Notes under the pieces: model-generated
The model's database searches: none
The model's input: only the letters and a program-made list of their open reading frames with translations
What the model was told of the DNA's origin: nothing
Position numbers and translations under genes: made by a program
Source: Mameliella sp. CS4
GTDB lineage: Bacteria; Pseudomonadota; Alphaproteobacteria; Rhodobacterales; Rhodobacteraceae
Assembly (NCBI RefSeq): GCF_019392335.1
Contig: NZ_JAHXRQ010000010.1
Coordinates: forward strand, 62,001-126,000
Reading direction: 5' to 3'
DNA: 64,000 nucleotides
Shown here: in pieces, positions 1 through 8,097 of the stretch
How the letters are laid out: every line of letters starts with the position of its first letter
Numbering within the stretch: the stretch's first letter is position 1

Positions 1-265
1 CGCCGAGGACCTGATCGCCAGCCATGCGGGCGCGATGGACGTCTGCGCGCGCGGCTTCAAGGCGGCGGCGCGGATGCTTGAGGATGACGCGCTCGAGGCA
101 CCCCGCCGCGAACGCTATGCCGGCTGGGACACCCCCGCCGCCAAGGCAATGCTGGACAGCGATCTTGCCTCCATCTCGGAGCGGGTGATTGCCGAAGACC
201 TCAATCCGCAACCGCGTTCCGGTCGGCAGGAAGTGCTGGAAAACATCGTCAATCGCTACGTCTGA
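1..265 (+). CDS. xylA: Xylose isomerase, C-terminal end (5' part outside window)
   Basis: The reading frame is open from base 2 and ends in TGA at 263-265, giving about 87 C-terminal residues. The last residues ([15 protein letters not shown]) and the upstream RYAGWDT segment match the usual tail of XylA, the cytosolic enzyme interconverting D-xylose and D-xylulose. The metal-binding and catalytic residues lie outside the window, so activity cannot be judged. The downstream neighbours run in the opposite direction and have no obvious link to xylose, so this is probably the last gene of a xyl operon entering from the left. Family assignment is firm. Confidence 0.87.
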   Translation, partial: AEDLIASHAGAMDVCARGFKAAARMLEDDALEAPRRERYAGWDTPAAKAMLDSDLASISERVIAEDLNPQPRSGRQEVLENIVNRYV

Positions 266-274
266 TCCAGAAGA

Positions 275-299
275 GGCGTGCCCGGCTTGCGGGCGCGCC
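275..299. terminator. Hairpin between convergent xylA and TIM-barrel gene
   Basis: GGCGTGCCCG (275-284) pairs with CGGGCGCGCC (290-299) around a GCTTG loop, with one G-U pair. It begins 10 bases after the xylA stop and lies between two convergent genes. There is no long T tract on the plus strand; on the minus strand the sequence TCTTCTGG follows. A bidirectional terminator is likely but unproven. Confidence 0.5.
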
Positions 300-343
300 C
301 TTGATCAGCCTATCCGAGCGGGTATGACCGTCATGCGGATCGA

Positions 344-1183
344 TCAGGTATTCTGATCATCGCCGAAGTTCGGGACAGAAACCGCAAGGCCGGCCAGCAG
401 AGCGCGGGTATCGGCCACGATCTTCTTGAGAACCTTGTGTGGATCGGACCGGGTCGCGGTCATGGGAATTTCCAAGCCGAGCGGAATGTCCGGGGGCAGG
501 GCGCGGATGAAGGCTGGAAGGTCAATCTGACCTTCACCCGGCGGCAGGCGCATTTCCCGCGCCGTGTAAAGCAAGTCGTCCAGACTGTAGGGCGGCGTGA
601 CCGGGGCATCACAGAGATGCGCGAGACGCAGGCGCGAAGCAGGAATTGCCTTGAGCTGTTCGGCTGTGCTGCCGGAACGGTCGAAATGGAGACTGTCCAC
701 AAGGATGGCAACCTCCGGTCCGGCCTTAGACACCAGGGTCATCGCAGCCAACACGTCAGGGACCACGGTCCAGGGGAAGAACTCCAGGGAGACCCCAAGT
801 CCACGCGCCGCGGCGTGTTCCGACAACAGCCCGAGACGATCGGCCAGCCGGGTCAGGTCCGGGTCGTAGGGCGCGGTTATGATCTCGCACGCGCCAAGCT
901 CGGCCCCGGCATCCAGAAAGGGGGCGAGGGAGGCAACATTCGTGTCCGGTGCGATCTTGACGAACTCGATGTCATTGACCCGTAGCCCGGTTTCGGACAG
1001 CGCCGCCTTGGTCGCGCGCATCAGTCGTGCGTCCTCCATCAGAGGATAGCCGGGGCTGGTCTCGGTCACGCGGATCAGGCGCAGGCCAACGGCATCAAGA
1101 CCTGCCTGCGCTGCCAGTCGGATCAGGTCAGGAGGCGGCAGGTCGAGGGCGGTCAGATGGGCCAGGGACAGGGGGTGGTTCAT
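344..1183 (-). CDS. Sugar-phosphate isomerase/epimerase-type TIM barrel, dehydroshikimate-dehydratase-like
   Basis: 279 residues of the xylose-isomerase-like TIM-barrel (AP endonuclease 2) superfamily. Expected metal-ligand positions are visible in SLEFFPW, ILVDSLHFDRSG, RLAHLCDAP and LGLEIPMT. The stretch from LCDAP through DDLLYTAREMRLPPGEG closely resembles the matching part of the QuiC-type dehydratase at 8094-9983, so a 3-dehydroshikimate dehydratase or a related cyclitol dehydratase is plausible. Myo-inosose dehydratase or a 2-keto-sugar isomerase are alternatives. Its ATG overlaps the stop of the upstream FAD gene (ATGA), so the two are translationally coupled and probably act on the same compound. 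Family is firm; substrate is inference. Confidence 0.72.
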   Translation of the reverse strand: MNHPLSLAHLTALDLPPPDLIRLAAQAGLDAVGLRLIRVTETSPGYPLMEDARLMRATKAALSETGLRVNDIEFVKIAPDTNVASLAPFLDAGAELGACEIITAPYDPDLTRLADRLGLLSEHAAARGLGVSLEFFPWTVVPDVLAAMTLVSKAGPEVAILVDSLHFDRSGSTAEQLKAIPASRLRLAHLCDAPVTPPYSLDDLLYTAREMRLPPGEGQIDLPAFIRALPPDIPLGLEIPMTATRSDPHKVLKKIVADTRALLAGLAVSVPNFGDDQNT

Positions 1184-2871
1184 GGGGTTGCCTCGGCTGC
1201 ATGGCGGCCAGCGATATAGCCGAAGGTCAGGGCCGGCCCAAGGTTTATTCCCCCGGCGGGGTAATGGCCGCCCATGACGCTGGCCATGTCGGTGCCCGCG
1301 GCATAGAGGCCAGGGATTGGAAGGCCTTCCGCATCCAGAACGCGCGCGGCGCCGTCCGTGCGCAGCCCCGCGAAGGTGCCGAAACTCCCGGGCAGCACCT
1401 TGACCGCGTAAAACGGCGCATGAGTGATGGGGGCCACGCAGGGGTTGGGCAAGTTCCCGGGGTCGCCTTGCAGCCGCATGTACGCGGATGTGCCGCGCCC
1501 GAATTCCGGGTCTTCGCCGCGCGCGGCGGAGTCGTTGTACCCCTCGACGGTCTCTTTGAGCGCCGCCGCGTCGATCCCGCAGCCCCGCGCCAGTTCAGGA
1601 ACCGTCTGTCCGCGCTTCAAGTATCCTGAACGCAGCCACGGCGCGATGGGCAGCGGGGCAGGGCGCACGATACCCAGGCCATAGCGCCGCAGGAAACGGT
1701 GGTCGCAGATCAGCCAGCTGGCCGGATCCTCGTCCTCCGGGATGACCTGCAGCATGGCCCGGACATAATCGTGATAGCCCAGGCCTTCGTTGCAAAAGCG
1801 CTTGCCACTGGCGAGGACGCCGATCACCCCCGGTTTGCCCCGGTCGATGATGTGCGGAAAGGTGCCTGTGCTGCCATCGGGCCAGGTGACATGTGAGACC
1901 GGGCACCATGCGCCCGGCGCGGCGAGCTCTGTCGCGGACTGTCCCCCCGCCGCTTCGCCAATGCGGACACCGTCGCCGGTGGCGTCCGGGACCGCCAAAG
2001 GCAGATGTGTCTCCGGCCTTGGAAAGGTGGCGTTGCGGCGCGCAAGGTCATGTGGGTAGCCGCCCGAGGCCAGAACCACGCCGCGCCTTGCGGTGACGTG
2101 GACTTGCCCTTTGGCGGTGTCCAGCACGGCGCCCGTTACGCGGCCATCCTCGGAAACGACATCGGTCAGCGCGTGGCCAGGTCGAAGGTCGACGCCCAGG
2201 TCCAGGGCCGAGCGGATCAGGCGGGCCACCAGAGCATTGCCATTGCGCAACTGCATGGCCCGCCCGTGCCGTGCCAGATCCCACAAGTGCCGTGCCATGC
2301 GCCGGGCGACAAAAAGTGCCGATGCGGCTGATCGTGTCGCCGTCATGAAGGCGCGCAGGTCCGGCCCTGCCTGGATCGGCAGGCCCATGAAAGAGGTCTC
2401 GCGCAGTGGCGGGCGCAACAGGTCGATGGCCTTGCCCAGGGCACGACCGTCATAGGGCTGGGCGATGACGGACCGCCCCCCTTGGCCGGCGCCGGGCAGG
2501 TCGCTGTAGGTATCGGGGATTTTCAACCCGGGCTCAAAGCAGAGCGCGGTTTCGCGCTCGAAGAAATCGACCATCTCGGGCGCGGCGCTCAGAAAGGCGG
2601 AGGCCAGGTCCTCGTTGAACGCGTTGCCCAGAACCGCCTGCAGATAGCGCTTTGGGGCATCGCTTGCCTCGTGGATTCCGTTCCGCGCGCAGACCGGATT
2701 CCCGGGCGCCCAGATCCACCCTCCGGACCAGGCGGTGGTGCCCCCCAAGACCTGCGCCTTTTCAGCGAGGACGACCCGCAATCCTCGATGCGCGGCGACC
2801 GTGGCCGCCGCCAGGCCGGCGGCGCCGGAGCCGGCAATCAAAAAATCGCATTCGATTGTGGGTTGGGGCAT
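1180..2871 (-). CDS. FAD-dependent dehydrogenase, fumarate reductase/3-ketosteroid dehydrogenase family
   Basis: 563 residues from the ATG at 2871, chosen because the Rossmann motif GSGAAG then falls at residues 14-19. An upstream in-frame start would add 28 residues with no family counterpart. The N-terminal FAD-binding segment is followed by a substrate cap and a C-terminal signature (GLYAAGTDMASVMGGHYPAGG) typical of flavoproteins that introduce or reduce C=C bonds next to a carbonyl or carboxylate. No signal peptide is visible, so it is probably cytosolic. It is the first gene of a two-gene minus-strand operon divergent from a LysR gene, and the same operator arrangement precedes the shikimate-type tct operon. 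A cyclohexane or cyclohexene carboxylate substrate is inferred from that context only. Confidence 0.75.
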   Translation of the reverse strand: MPQPTIECDFLIAGSGAAGLAAATVAAHRGLRVVLAEKAQVLGGTTAWSGGWIWAPGNPVCARNGIHEASDAPKRYLQAVLGNAFNEDLASAFLSAAPEMVDFFERETALCFEPGLKIPDTYSDLPGAGQGGRSVIAQPYDGRALGKAIDLLRPPLRETSFMGLPIQAGPDLRAFMTATRSAASALFVARRMARHLWDLARHGRAMQLRNGNALVARLIRSALDLGVDLRPGHALTDVVSEDGRVTGAVLDTAKGQVHVTARRGVVLASGGYPHDLARRNATFPRPETHLPLAVPDATGDGVRIGEAAGGQSATELAAPGAWCPVSHVTWPDGSTGTFPHIIDRGKPGVIGVLASGKRFCNEGLGYHDYVRAMLQVIPEDEDPASWLICDHRFLRRYGLGIVRPAPLPIAPWLRSGYLKRGQTVPELARGCGIDAAALKETVEGYNDSAARGEDPEFGRGTSAYMRLQGDPGNLPNPCVAPITHAPFYAVKVLPGSFGTFAGLRTDGAARVLDAEGLPIPGLYAAGTDMASVMGGHYPAGGINLGPALTFGYIAGRHAAEATP

Positions 2872-2916
2872 GCTGGAGCCTCTTGTGGTTTGGCCAAGTT
2901 TCCCCTTGCTGCTGCG

Positions 2917-2959
2917 TAACGTCAAATGCATGTTTGTTCGCGATGATAACATCACGTTA
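2917..2959 (-). promoter_or_regulatory. LysR-type two-part operator upstream of the FAD dehydrogenase
   Basis: Read toward the FAD gene (minus strand) there is TAAC-N5-GTTA (2959-2947), then 20 bases, then TTTGACGTTA (2926-2917), 45 bases before the ATG at 2871. Exactly the same elements with the same 20-base gap occur at 3900-3942 in front of tctC. The site also lies 16 bases upstream of the LysR ATG, so autoregulation is expected. Confidence 0.75.
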
Positions 2960-2975
2960 ATCGGAAGGCCGTGCC

Positions 2976-3902
2976 ATGTCGGAAATGACCCTGCGCCAGA
3001 TCGAGGTGATCCGGGCCGTGATGATGACGGGCACGATCAGCGGCGCGGCCGAAATGCTGAATGTTTCTGCCCCGGGGATCAGTCGTCTTGTGAAACACAC
3101 CGAGGAATCCCTGGGCATCCGCCTGTTCGAACGCAAGGCCGGGCTTTTCGTGCCTTCGGTCGAGGCCGGGCCGGTCTTCGATCAGGTGCGCTCGGTCTAC
3201 AAGGGGGTCGAGAACCTGAATCATGCGGTGGATGCCCTGCAAAAGGGGGAGGATGTCCAGCTCGCCTTTGCGTCGGCCCCGTCGGTCGCACAATTCGTGG
3301 CGGCGCGCGTACTGAAACAGGTGCGCGCCCGATATGCCGACCTGTTCATCGACCTGAACATCCTCAAGATCGAAGAAACGACCGATTACCTGCTGCTGGA
3401 ACGAGGCGAGTTCGTGATCATGAGCTCGCAGGTTCAGAGCGCCGCAATCGAGAATGAGCAGATCGCGAGCGGGCGGTTGGTGGTGATCCTGCCCGACGGG
3501 CATCCGCTGGCGCGGAAATCCGTGATCTCCGCTCATGACCTGGCGCAAGAAGAGCTGATTGGTGTCGACCCCAACGACCCATACGGGCATTTGATGGCCA
3601 GGCCGTTCGTAGAGGCCGGGTTGCCTCTGGTGCATTCCATGCGTGGACGTTTTGCGCAGACGGTGGTGAGCCTTGTCCGGCACGGGCTGGGCGTGGCGGT
3701 GATCGACGAATTCTCGGTCGCGGAGGTCTACATGCCCGGGGTCACGCAACGATCTCTCGACGTGGAAATCGAGGTCGGCATTCACGTGGTCAAGAAGAAG
3801 GGTCGCGTGCTGTCCGGTTTCGCTGAATACGCGATCCAGCAGTTTCGAAGAGAACTGGCCCGCGCAGTCGCAGACGGACCCAAATTGCGACGCAGAGAGT
3901 AA
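2976..3902 (+). CDS. LysR-family transcriptional regulator of the shikimate-type locus
   Basis: 308 residues. The N-terminal winged helix-turn-helix (TLRQIEVIRAVMMTGTISGAAEMLNVSAPGISRLV in two blocks, about residues 5-40) is followed by a substrate-binding-like effector domain. It sits between two operons transcribed away from it (FAD gene/TIM barrel, and tctCBA-SDH-quiC), and identical bipartite operators flank it on both sides. Its own stop codon TAA forms the first bases of the downstream operator. It is most likely the activator of both operons, with a shikimate, quinate or dehydroshikimate-like co-inducer. Family is certain; ligand is inferred. Confidence 0.88.
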   Translation: MSEMTLRQIEVIRAVMMTGTISGAAEMLNVSAPGISRLVKHTEESLGIRLFERKAGLFVPSVEAGPVFDQVRSVYKGVENLNHAVDALQKGEDVQLAFASAPSVAQFVAARVLKQVRARYADLFIDLNILKIEETTDYLLLERGEFVIMSSQVQSAAIENEQIASGRLVVILPDGHPLARKSVISAHDLAQEELIGVDPNDPYGHLMARPFVEAGLPLVHSMRGRFAQTVVSLVRHGLGVAVIDEFSVAEVYMPGVTQRSLDVEIEVGIHVVKKKGRVLSGFAEYAIQQFRRELARAVADGPKLRRRE

Positions 3903-3942
3903 CATCAAGTTAATCTCGGCATAACTTAGGTATTTGACGTTA
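3900..3942 (+). promoter_or_regulatory. LysR-type two-part operator upstream of tctC
   Basis: TAACATCAAGTTA at 3900-3912 (TAAC-N5-GTTA), 20 bases, then TTTGACGTTA at 3933-3942, 80 bases before the tctC start. The first three bases are the stop codon of the LysR gene. The arrangement mirrors 2917-2959 relative to its target gene. A further TAAC at 3922-3925 lies inside the spacer. Confidence 0.75.
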
Positions 3943-3976
3943 TGGGGCGGGAACGGCCATTGTACGGATTGTCTAA

Positions 3977-3993
3977 GGGCCGCTTTTCGGCCC
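3977..3993 (+). promoter_or_regulatory. Stem-loop in the tctC leader
   Basis: GGGCCG and CGGCCC pair around a CTTTT loop, about 30 bases before the tctC start. It could stabilise the leader of a highly expressed binding-protein mRNA; no ribosome-binding site is hidden in it. A terminator role is unlikely because no T tract follows. Confidence 0.4.
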
Positions 3994-4022
3994 CAAGGAA
4001 GAGACCACTAGGGAGGATACCT

Positions 4023-5024
4023 ATGAAACGCGTTCTGCTTGGCGCCCTCGGCGCCATTGCCCTGACGGCCACTGCGGCTGTTGCCGAATACCCCGAGAAG
4101 GAAATCCAGGGGATCATCCAGTGGGGTGCGGGTGGCTCGACCGACACCGTGATGCGCTCTGTCACGCCCCACGCCGAAGAGGCTCTGGGTGGTACCATCG
4201 TCATGCAGAACATGACCGGCGCTGTCGGCGCCATTGCGTTGAACCACGTGGCAGGGTCTGACGCTGATGGCTACACCCTGCTGATGGGTGCGGAAAACCC
4301 GATGCTCTACAAGATCATGGGCCTCGGCGAAAAGGACTATACCGCGTTCACGCCGATCAGCATCCTTGCCCGCGGCACCCCGATGCTGGTTGCCAACAAC
4401 GACGCTCCCTTCGACACCTATTCCGAGATGATGGACTACATCAAAGCGAACCCCGGGACGGTGCGTTTCGGTTCGACCGGTCCGGGTGGCCTGCCGTCGG
4501 TGATCACCGCCATGATCGAAACGGTCGAGGGTGGCCTTGACGTGATCGCCGTTCCCTATGACGGCGACGGCCCGGCGCTGACCGGCCTGCAAGGCGGTGC
4601 AATCGACGTCATGCCCGCCGTTCTGGGCGCGGCCATCGAAGGCATCCGCGCCGGCAACATGAAGCCGCTGGCCGTGTTCGATACCGCCGCCAGCGACAAG
4701 CTGCCCGATGTGCCTGCAGTGGTCGACGCAAATGACGGCTACAACACCTACCTGCCGTGGGGGCCGTTCTTTGGTGTCTTCGTGCCCAAGGGTACCCCGG
4801 AGGACGTGGTCGCCAAACTGTCCGCTGCCTATGCCGAAGGCGCGAAGAACCCCGAGTTCATCGAGCTGATGGAAGGCCGCGGCTTTACCCTGATGGGCAT
4901 TTCCGGTGACGAGGCCGAGGCCTTCTTGTCCAAGTGGCAGCAAGGCACCGCTTGGCTGCTGCAGGACGCCGGGCTGACCAAGATGTCGCCGGAAGAATTC
5001 GGTATCGCACGTCCGGGCGAATAA
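4023..5024 (+). CDS. tctC: Tripartite tricarboxylate transporter (TTT) periplasmic binding protein
   Basis: 333 residues of the Bug/TctC family. The ATG at 4023 follows GGGAGGA and gives a clean signal peptide (MKRVLLGALGAIALTATAAVA, then EYPEK), whereas starting further upstream would not. The mature protein has the family pattern from YPEKEIQGIIQWGAGGSTDT to the PKGTPEDVVAKLSAAYAEG region. It captures an organic acid in the periplasm and delivers it to TctA/TctB encoded just downstream. The following genes turn shikimate into protocatechuate, so shikimate, quinate or dehydroshikimate is the likely ligand (inference). A hairpin-plus-T terminator after the gene probably lets the binding protein be made in excess of the membrane parts. 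Confidence 0.9.
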   Translation: MKRVLLGALGAIALTATAAVAEYPEKEIQGIIQWGAGGSTDTVMRSVTPHAEEALGGTIVMQNMTGAVGAIALNHVAGSDADGYTLLMGAENPMLYKIMGLGEKDYTAFTPISILARGTPMLVANNDAPFDTYSEMMDYIKANPGTVRFGSTGPGGLPSVITAMIETVEGGLDVIAVPYDGDGPALTGLQGGAIDVMPAVLGAAIEGIRAGNMKPLAVFDTAASDKLPDVPAVVDANDGYNTYLPWGPFFGVFVPKGTPEDVVAKLSAAYAEGAKNPEFIELMEGRGFTLMGISGDEAEAFLSKWQQGTAWLLQDAGLTKMSPEEFGIARPGE

Positions 5025-5099
5025 CCCCGGTGCGGGCGGACTGATCTCCGGATCACGTCGCCCGCGCATCGGGCGCAGTTGATGCCGCCTGATCGCTTG

Positions 5100-5137
5100 G
5101 GCGCCGCACTTCCCGAAATGGAGCGCGGCGCCTTTTT
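5100..5137 (+). terminator. Intrinsic (attenuating) terminator between tctC and tctB
   Basis: GGCGCCGC (5100-5107) pairs with GCGGCGCC (5125-5132), followed directly by TTTTT. It sits in the 141-base gap between tctC and tctB, inside what is otherwise one operon, so partial read-through is expected and would raise the ratio of binding protein to permease. Confidence 0.75.
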
Positions 5138-5165
5138 CATTCCGCTGGCAGACGGGGAGGCCGCC

Positions 5166-5741
5166 ATGCAGCACCTAGATCCAGACCACCACGACGGTAC
5201 ATCCGACGCCACGCCAGGGGGCGAGCGGGACAAGCGACGCCCGGGAGAATTGCTGTTCGCGATGGCTTTGACCGGTGCGAGCCTGTTCCTGTTGTTTGAC
5301 GCTTGGGGCATCGAAAACGCCTTTGGTCCCAATGGGCTGTCCTCACCGCGGGCCATTCCGCTGGCCGCGACGGCGGCCATGCTGATCAGCGCGCTTCTGG
5401 TCACGGTCAAGACCCTGCGCCTGCCGCTGGATCGGACGGAAACGGTGATGAAGGACATCCTGCCGGTGACCGTCATCCTGTTTGCGGCCCTGTTGATCGC
5501 CTATGGCGTTCTGTTGCGCCCGCTGGGCTTTCTGCCGACGTCAGCACTGTTCCTGATCGTGGCGATCAAGGTTCTGGCCCGCCGGGGATGGTTCTGGACG
5601 ATCGGTATCTCGCTGGGAAGTCTTGTCGTCATCTGGTTGATCTTCCGCATCGTGTTTTCCGTTCTGATGCCGTCGGGCGTCGTGCCCGAGGCCGAGTTCA
5701 TCCAGTTCTTCCGCAACCTGACCGCAGGAGGGGGCGCGTGA
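5166..5741 (+). CDS. tctB: TTT transporter small membrane subunit TctB
   Basis: 191 residues. The ATG at 5166 is preceded by GGGGAGG at a good distance; an earlier in-frame ATG at 5079 falls inside the terminator region and is rejected. After a hydrophilic start come about four hydrophobic helices (GELLFAMALTGASLFLLFDAW, ILPVTVILFAALLIAYGVLL and following), as usual for TctB. It forms the membrane complex with TctA. Its TGA overlaps the tctA ATG (TGATG). Confidence 0.85.
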   Translation: MQHLDPDHHDGTSDATPGGERDKRRPGELLFAMALTGASLFLLFDAWGIENAFGPNGLSSPRAIPLAATAAMLISALLVTVKTLRLPLDRTETVMKDILPVTVILFAALLIAYGVLLRPLGFLPTSALFLIVAIKVLARRGWFWTIGISLGSLVVIWLIFRIVFSVLMPSGVVPEAEFIQFFRNLTAGGGA

Positions 5742-7255
5742 TGGGCAGCCTGATGGACTTCCTGACCGTCTTTACCCAGCCTCAGCTTCTGGCGCTGGTG
5801 GGGGTCGGCACTTTCGCGGGCGTCTACGTGGGCGCCATTCCGGGCCTGTCCGTCACCATGGCGGTGTCGATCCTGATTTCCTTTACCTTCTCGTGGGATG
5901 TCTACCCGGCGATCTCTCTGATGATCGGCATCTACATGGGCGGCGTCTATGGCGGTTCGCGGACCGCGATCCTGCTGAATATCCCTGGCGCGCCTTCGGC
6001 CATCGCCACTGCACTGGACGGCTATCCCATGGCCAAGAGGGGCGAGGCGGGTACCGCCATCGGCGTGACCACGGTCATGAGCTTTATCGGTGGCTTTATC
6101 GGCATCGGCGTGCTGGCGCTGGCCGCGCCGATGGTGTCGGATTTCGCGCTGAGGTTCCAGCCGCGCGACTACATGCTGCTGGCAATTCTGGGTATCCTGC
6201 TGGTCGGCTCGCTGAGCCAGGGGTCGCTGGTCAAGGGGATCTTTGCAGGTGCTCTCGGCATCGCCATCGGCGCCGTGGGACGCGACCCGCTGACCTTTAC
6301 CGAACGCTTCACCTTCGATCTGCAGCTGATGGAAGGCGGGATCTCTTTCATCGCCGTCATGATCGGCATGTTCGGCGTGTCCGAGGCGCTCTTGCAGCTT
6401 CATCATGTCGACAAGGCAGCCGTCCGGCAAAAAATCAGCCGCGTCGTGCCGTCAATCGCAACCGTGAAGAAACATTTGCCGCTGTCGGTGCAGACCTCGA
6501 CCATCGGCGTGGTAATCGGCGCGCTGCCCGGCACCGGTGGCGATATTGCCGCGCTCATGGCCTATGACCACGCCAAGCGTGTGACCAAGGACCCCGAGCG
6601 CCCGTTCGGAGAAGGCGCGATGGAAGGCTTGGTCGCCCCCGAAACGGCCAACAACGCCGCCGTGGGTGGCGCCTTTATCCCGATGATGACGCTGGGCATT
6701 CCAGGCGACGCGGTGACCGCCATCATGATCGGCGCGTTGTTCATCCACGGGCTGAATCCCGGCCCGATGCTGATGATCGACAAGCCTGACATGTTCTGGT
6801 TTATCGTCGGGTGCCTCGTGATGGCGAACTTTTTCATGCTGCTGTTCGGCCTGACCGGCATCAGGCTGTTCACCAAGATCGTCGAGATGCCGCGCTCGGT
6901 ACTGATCCCGTTGATCATGCTGCTGTCGATCGTCGGCGCTTACGCGGTGAACAACTCGGTCAGCGATGTCTACTGGATGCTCGGCTTTGGTGTCTTCGGC
7001 TATTTCATGCGACACTACGGCTATCCGCTGGGGCCGGTGATCCTTGGCGTGATCCTGTCGCGCCTGCTGGACGACAACTGGCGCAGAGCCATCATCACTG
7101 AACGGGAAGACCTGGGCCTGTTCTTCAAGGGCGTGTTTGCGAGTCCGCTGTCGACGGTGCTCTTGGTGGCCGTGATCCTGATTTTCGTGTCCCAGACGCC
7201 GATATGGGCGCGGGCAAAGGCAAAATTGCTGAATCGAAAGGAACGGGTACAATGA
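5741..7255 (+). CDS. tctA: TTT transporter large membrane subunit TctA
   Basis: 504 residues beginning MGSLMDFLTVF at the ATG overlapping the tctB stop; this is the normal TctA length. The protein is highly hydrophobic with many membrane segments. It carries the conserved glycine-rich motifs of the family (GAIPGLSVTMAVSIL near the start, GALPGTGGDIAALMAYDHAK in the middle, and GIPGDAVTAIMIGAL). It is the ion-coupled carrier protein of the uptake system. The last codons overlap the next gene by ATGA, linking transport to the first catabolic enzyme. Confidence 0.92.
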   Translation: MGSLMDFLTVFTQPQLLALVGVGTFAGVYVGAIPGLSVTMAVSILISFTFSWDVYPAISLMIGIYMGGVYGGSRTAILLNIPGAPSAIATALDGYPMAKRGEAGTAIGVTTVMSFIGGFIGIGVLALAAPMVSDFALRFQPRDYMLLAILGILLVGSLSQGSLVKGIFAGALGIAIGAVGRDPLTFTERFTFDLQLMEGGISFIAVMIGMFGVSEALLQLHHVDKAAVRQKISRVVPSIATVKKHLPLSVQTSTIGVVIGALPGTGGDIAALMAYDHAKRVTKDPERPFGEGAMEGLVAPETANNAAVGGAFIPMMTLGIPGDAVTAIMIGALFIHGLNPGPMLMIDKPDMFWFIVGCLVMANFFMLLFGLTGIRLFTKIVEMPRSVLIPLIMLLSIVGAYAVNNSVSDVYWMLGFGVFGYFMRHYGYPLGPVILGVILSRLLDDNWRRAIITEREDLGLFFKGVFASPLSTVLLVAVILIFVSQTPIWARAKAKLLNRKERVQ

Positions 7256-8097
7256 CTCTGCCTGATCTGAAGCTGGGACTGATCGGCGACAACATCGTCC
7301 GCTCGCGCTCTCCGTTGCTGCATCGGCTGGCGGGGCAGCAGAACGGGATGAACGTGCAATACGACCGGCTGATCCCCAAGGACATGGGCGAGGATTTCGA
7401 CACGGTCTTCGACCAGAGTGCGAGACGCGGGTATCGCGGGATCAATGTCACCTATCCGTACAAGGAGCGGGCGTTTCAGAAGGTGGCCGTTTCCGATCCC
7501 CTTGTCCGGGCAATCGGCGCCGTCAACACGGTCATTTTCGAGGACAGCGGGCCAAATGGATTCAATACCGATTACAGCGGGTTCATTGCCGCCTATTGCG
7601 GAGCCCGGGGCAAGGCTGCTCCGGGTATTTCCTGCCTGATCGGAACCGGGGGCGTGGGCCGTGCTTTGGCCTTTGGCCTGTTGGCACTTGGCGCGGATGA
7701 GATACGGCTTGTGGACCGCGACCAGGACAAGGCCGAGACGCTCGCCACGGAATTGCGCGCGGCGGGTGAGGCAAGCGTGTCGGTGTTCGAGCGCGCCGAA
7801 GCGGCGGCAGAGGGCACCACGGGCCTGCTGAACGGCACGCCCGTTGGCATGGTCGGTTACGGGGGTGCCCCACTGGCCGCCACGGCCATGTCCGGTGCGA
7901 AATGGGCTTTCGATGCGGTCTATACCCCGGTCGACACCCAGTTCCTTCAGGACGCCGATGCCGCCGGGCTCGATATCATCTCGGGCTACGAGCTGTTCTT
8001 TTACCAGGGCGTGCAGGCCTGGGCGCATTTCTCTGGCAAACCGCTGGACGAGGCAGAGCTGCGCCGGTCCCTCCTCGAACAGGAGGCGATGGCATGA
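7252..8097 (+). CDS. Shikimate dehydrogenase family protein, catabolic type
   Basis: 281 residues of the AroE/quinate-shikimate dehydrogenase family. The N-terminal substrate domain shows the SRSP motif (GLIGDNIVRSRSPLLH) and the catalytic lysine in GINVTYPYKE. GAVNTV and NTDYSGF follow, and the nucleotide-binding domain has GTGGVGRA around residues 128-135. It would oxidise shikimate or quinate to the 3-dehydro compound with NAD(P)+. Its place between the transporter and a dehydroshikimate dehydratase, with ATGA overlaps on both sides, argues for a degradative paralogue rather than the biosynthetic AroE. Cofactor and exact substrate are not resolved. Confidence 0.85.
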   Translation: MTLPDLKLGLIGDNIVRSRSPLLHRLAGQQNGMNVQYDRLIPKDMGEDFDTVFDQSARRGYRGINVTYPYKERAFQKVAVSDPLVRAIGAVNTVIFEDSGPNGFNTDYSGFIAAYCGARGKAAPGISCLIGTGGVGRALAFGLLALGADEIRLVDRDQDKAETLATELRAAGEASVSVFERAEAAAEGTTGLLNGTPVGMVGYGGAPLAATAMSGAKWAFDAVYTPVDTQFLQDADAAGLDIISGYELFFYQGVQAWAHFSGKPLDEAELRRSLLEQEAMA

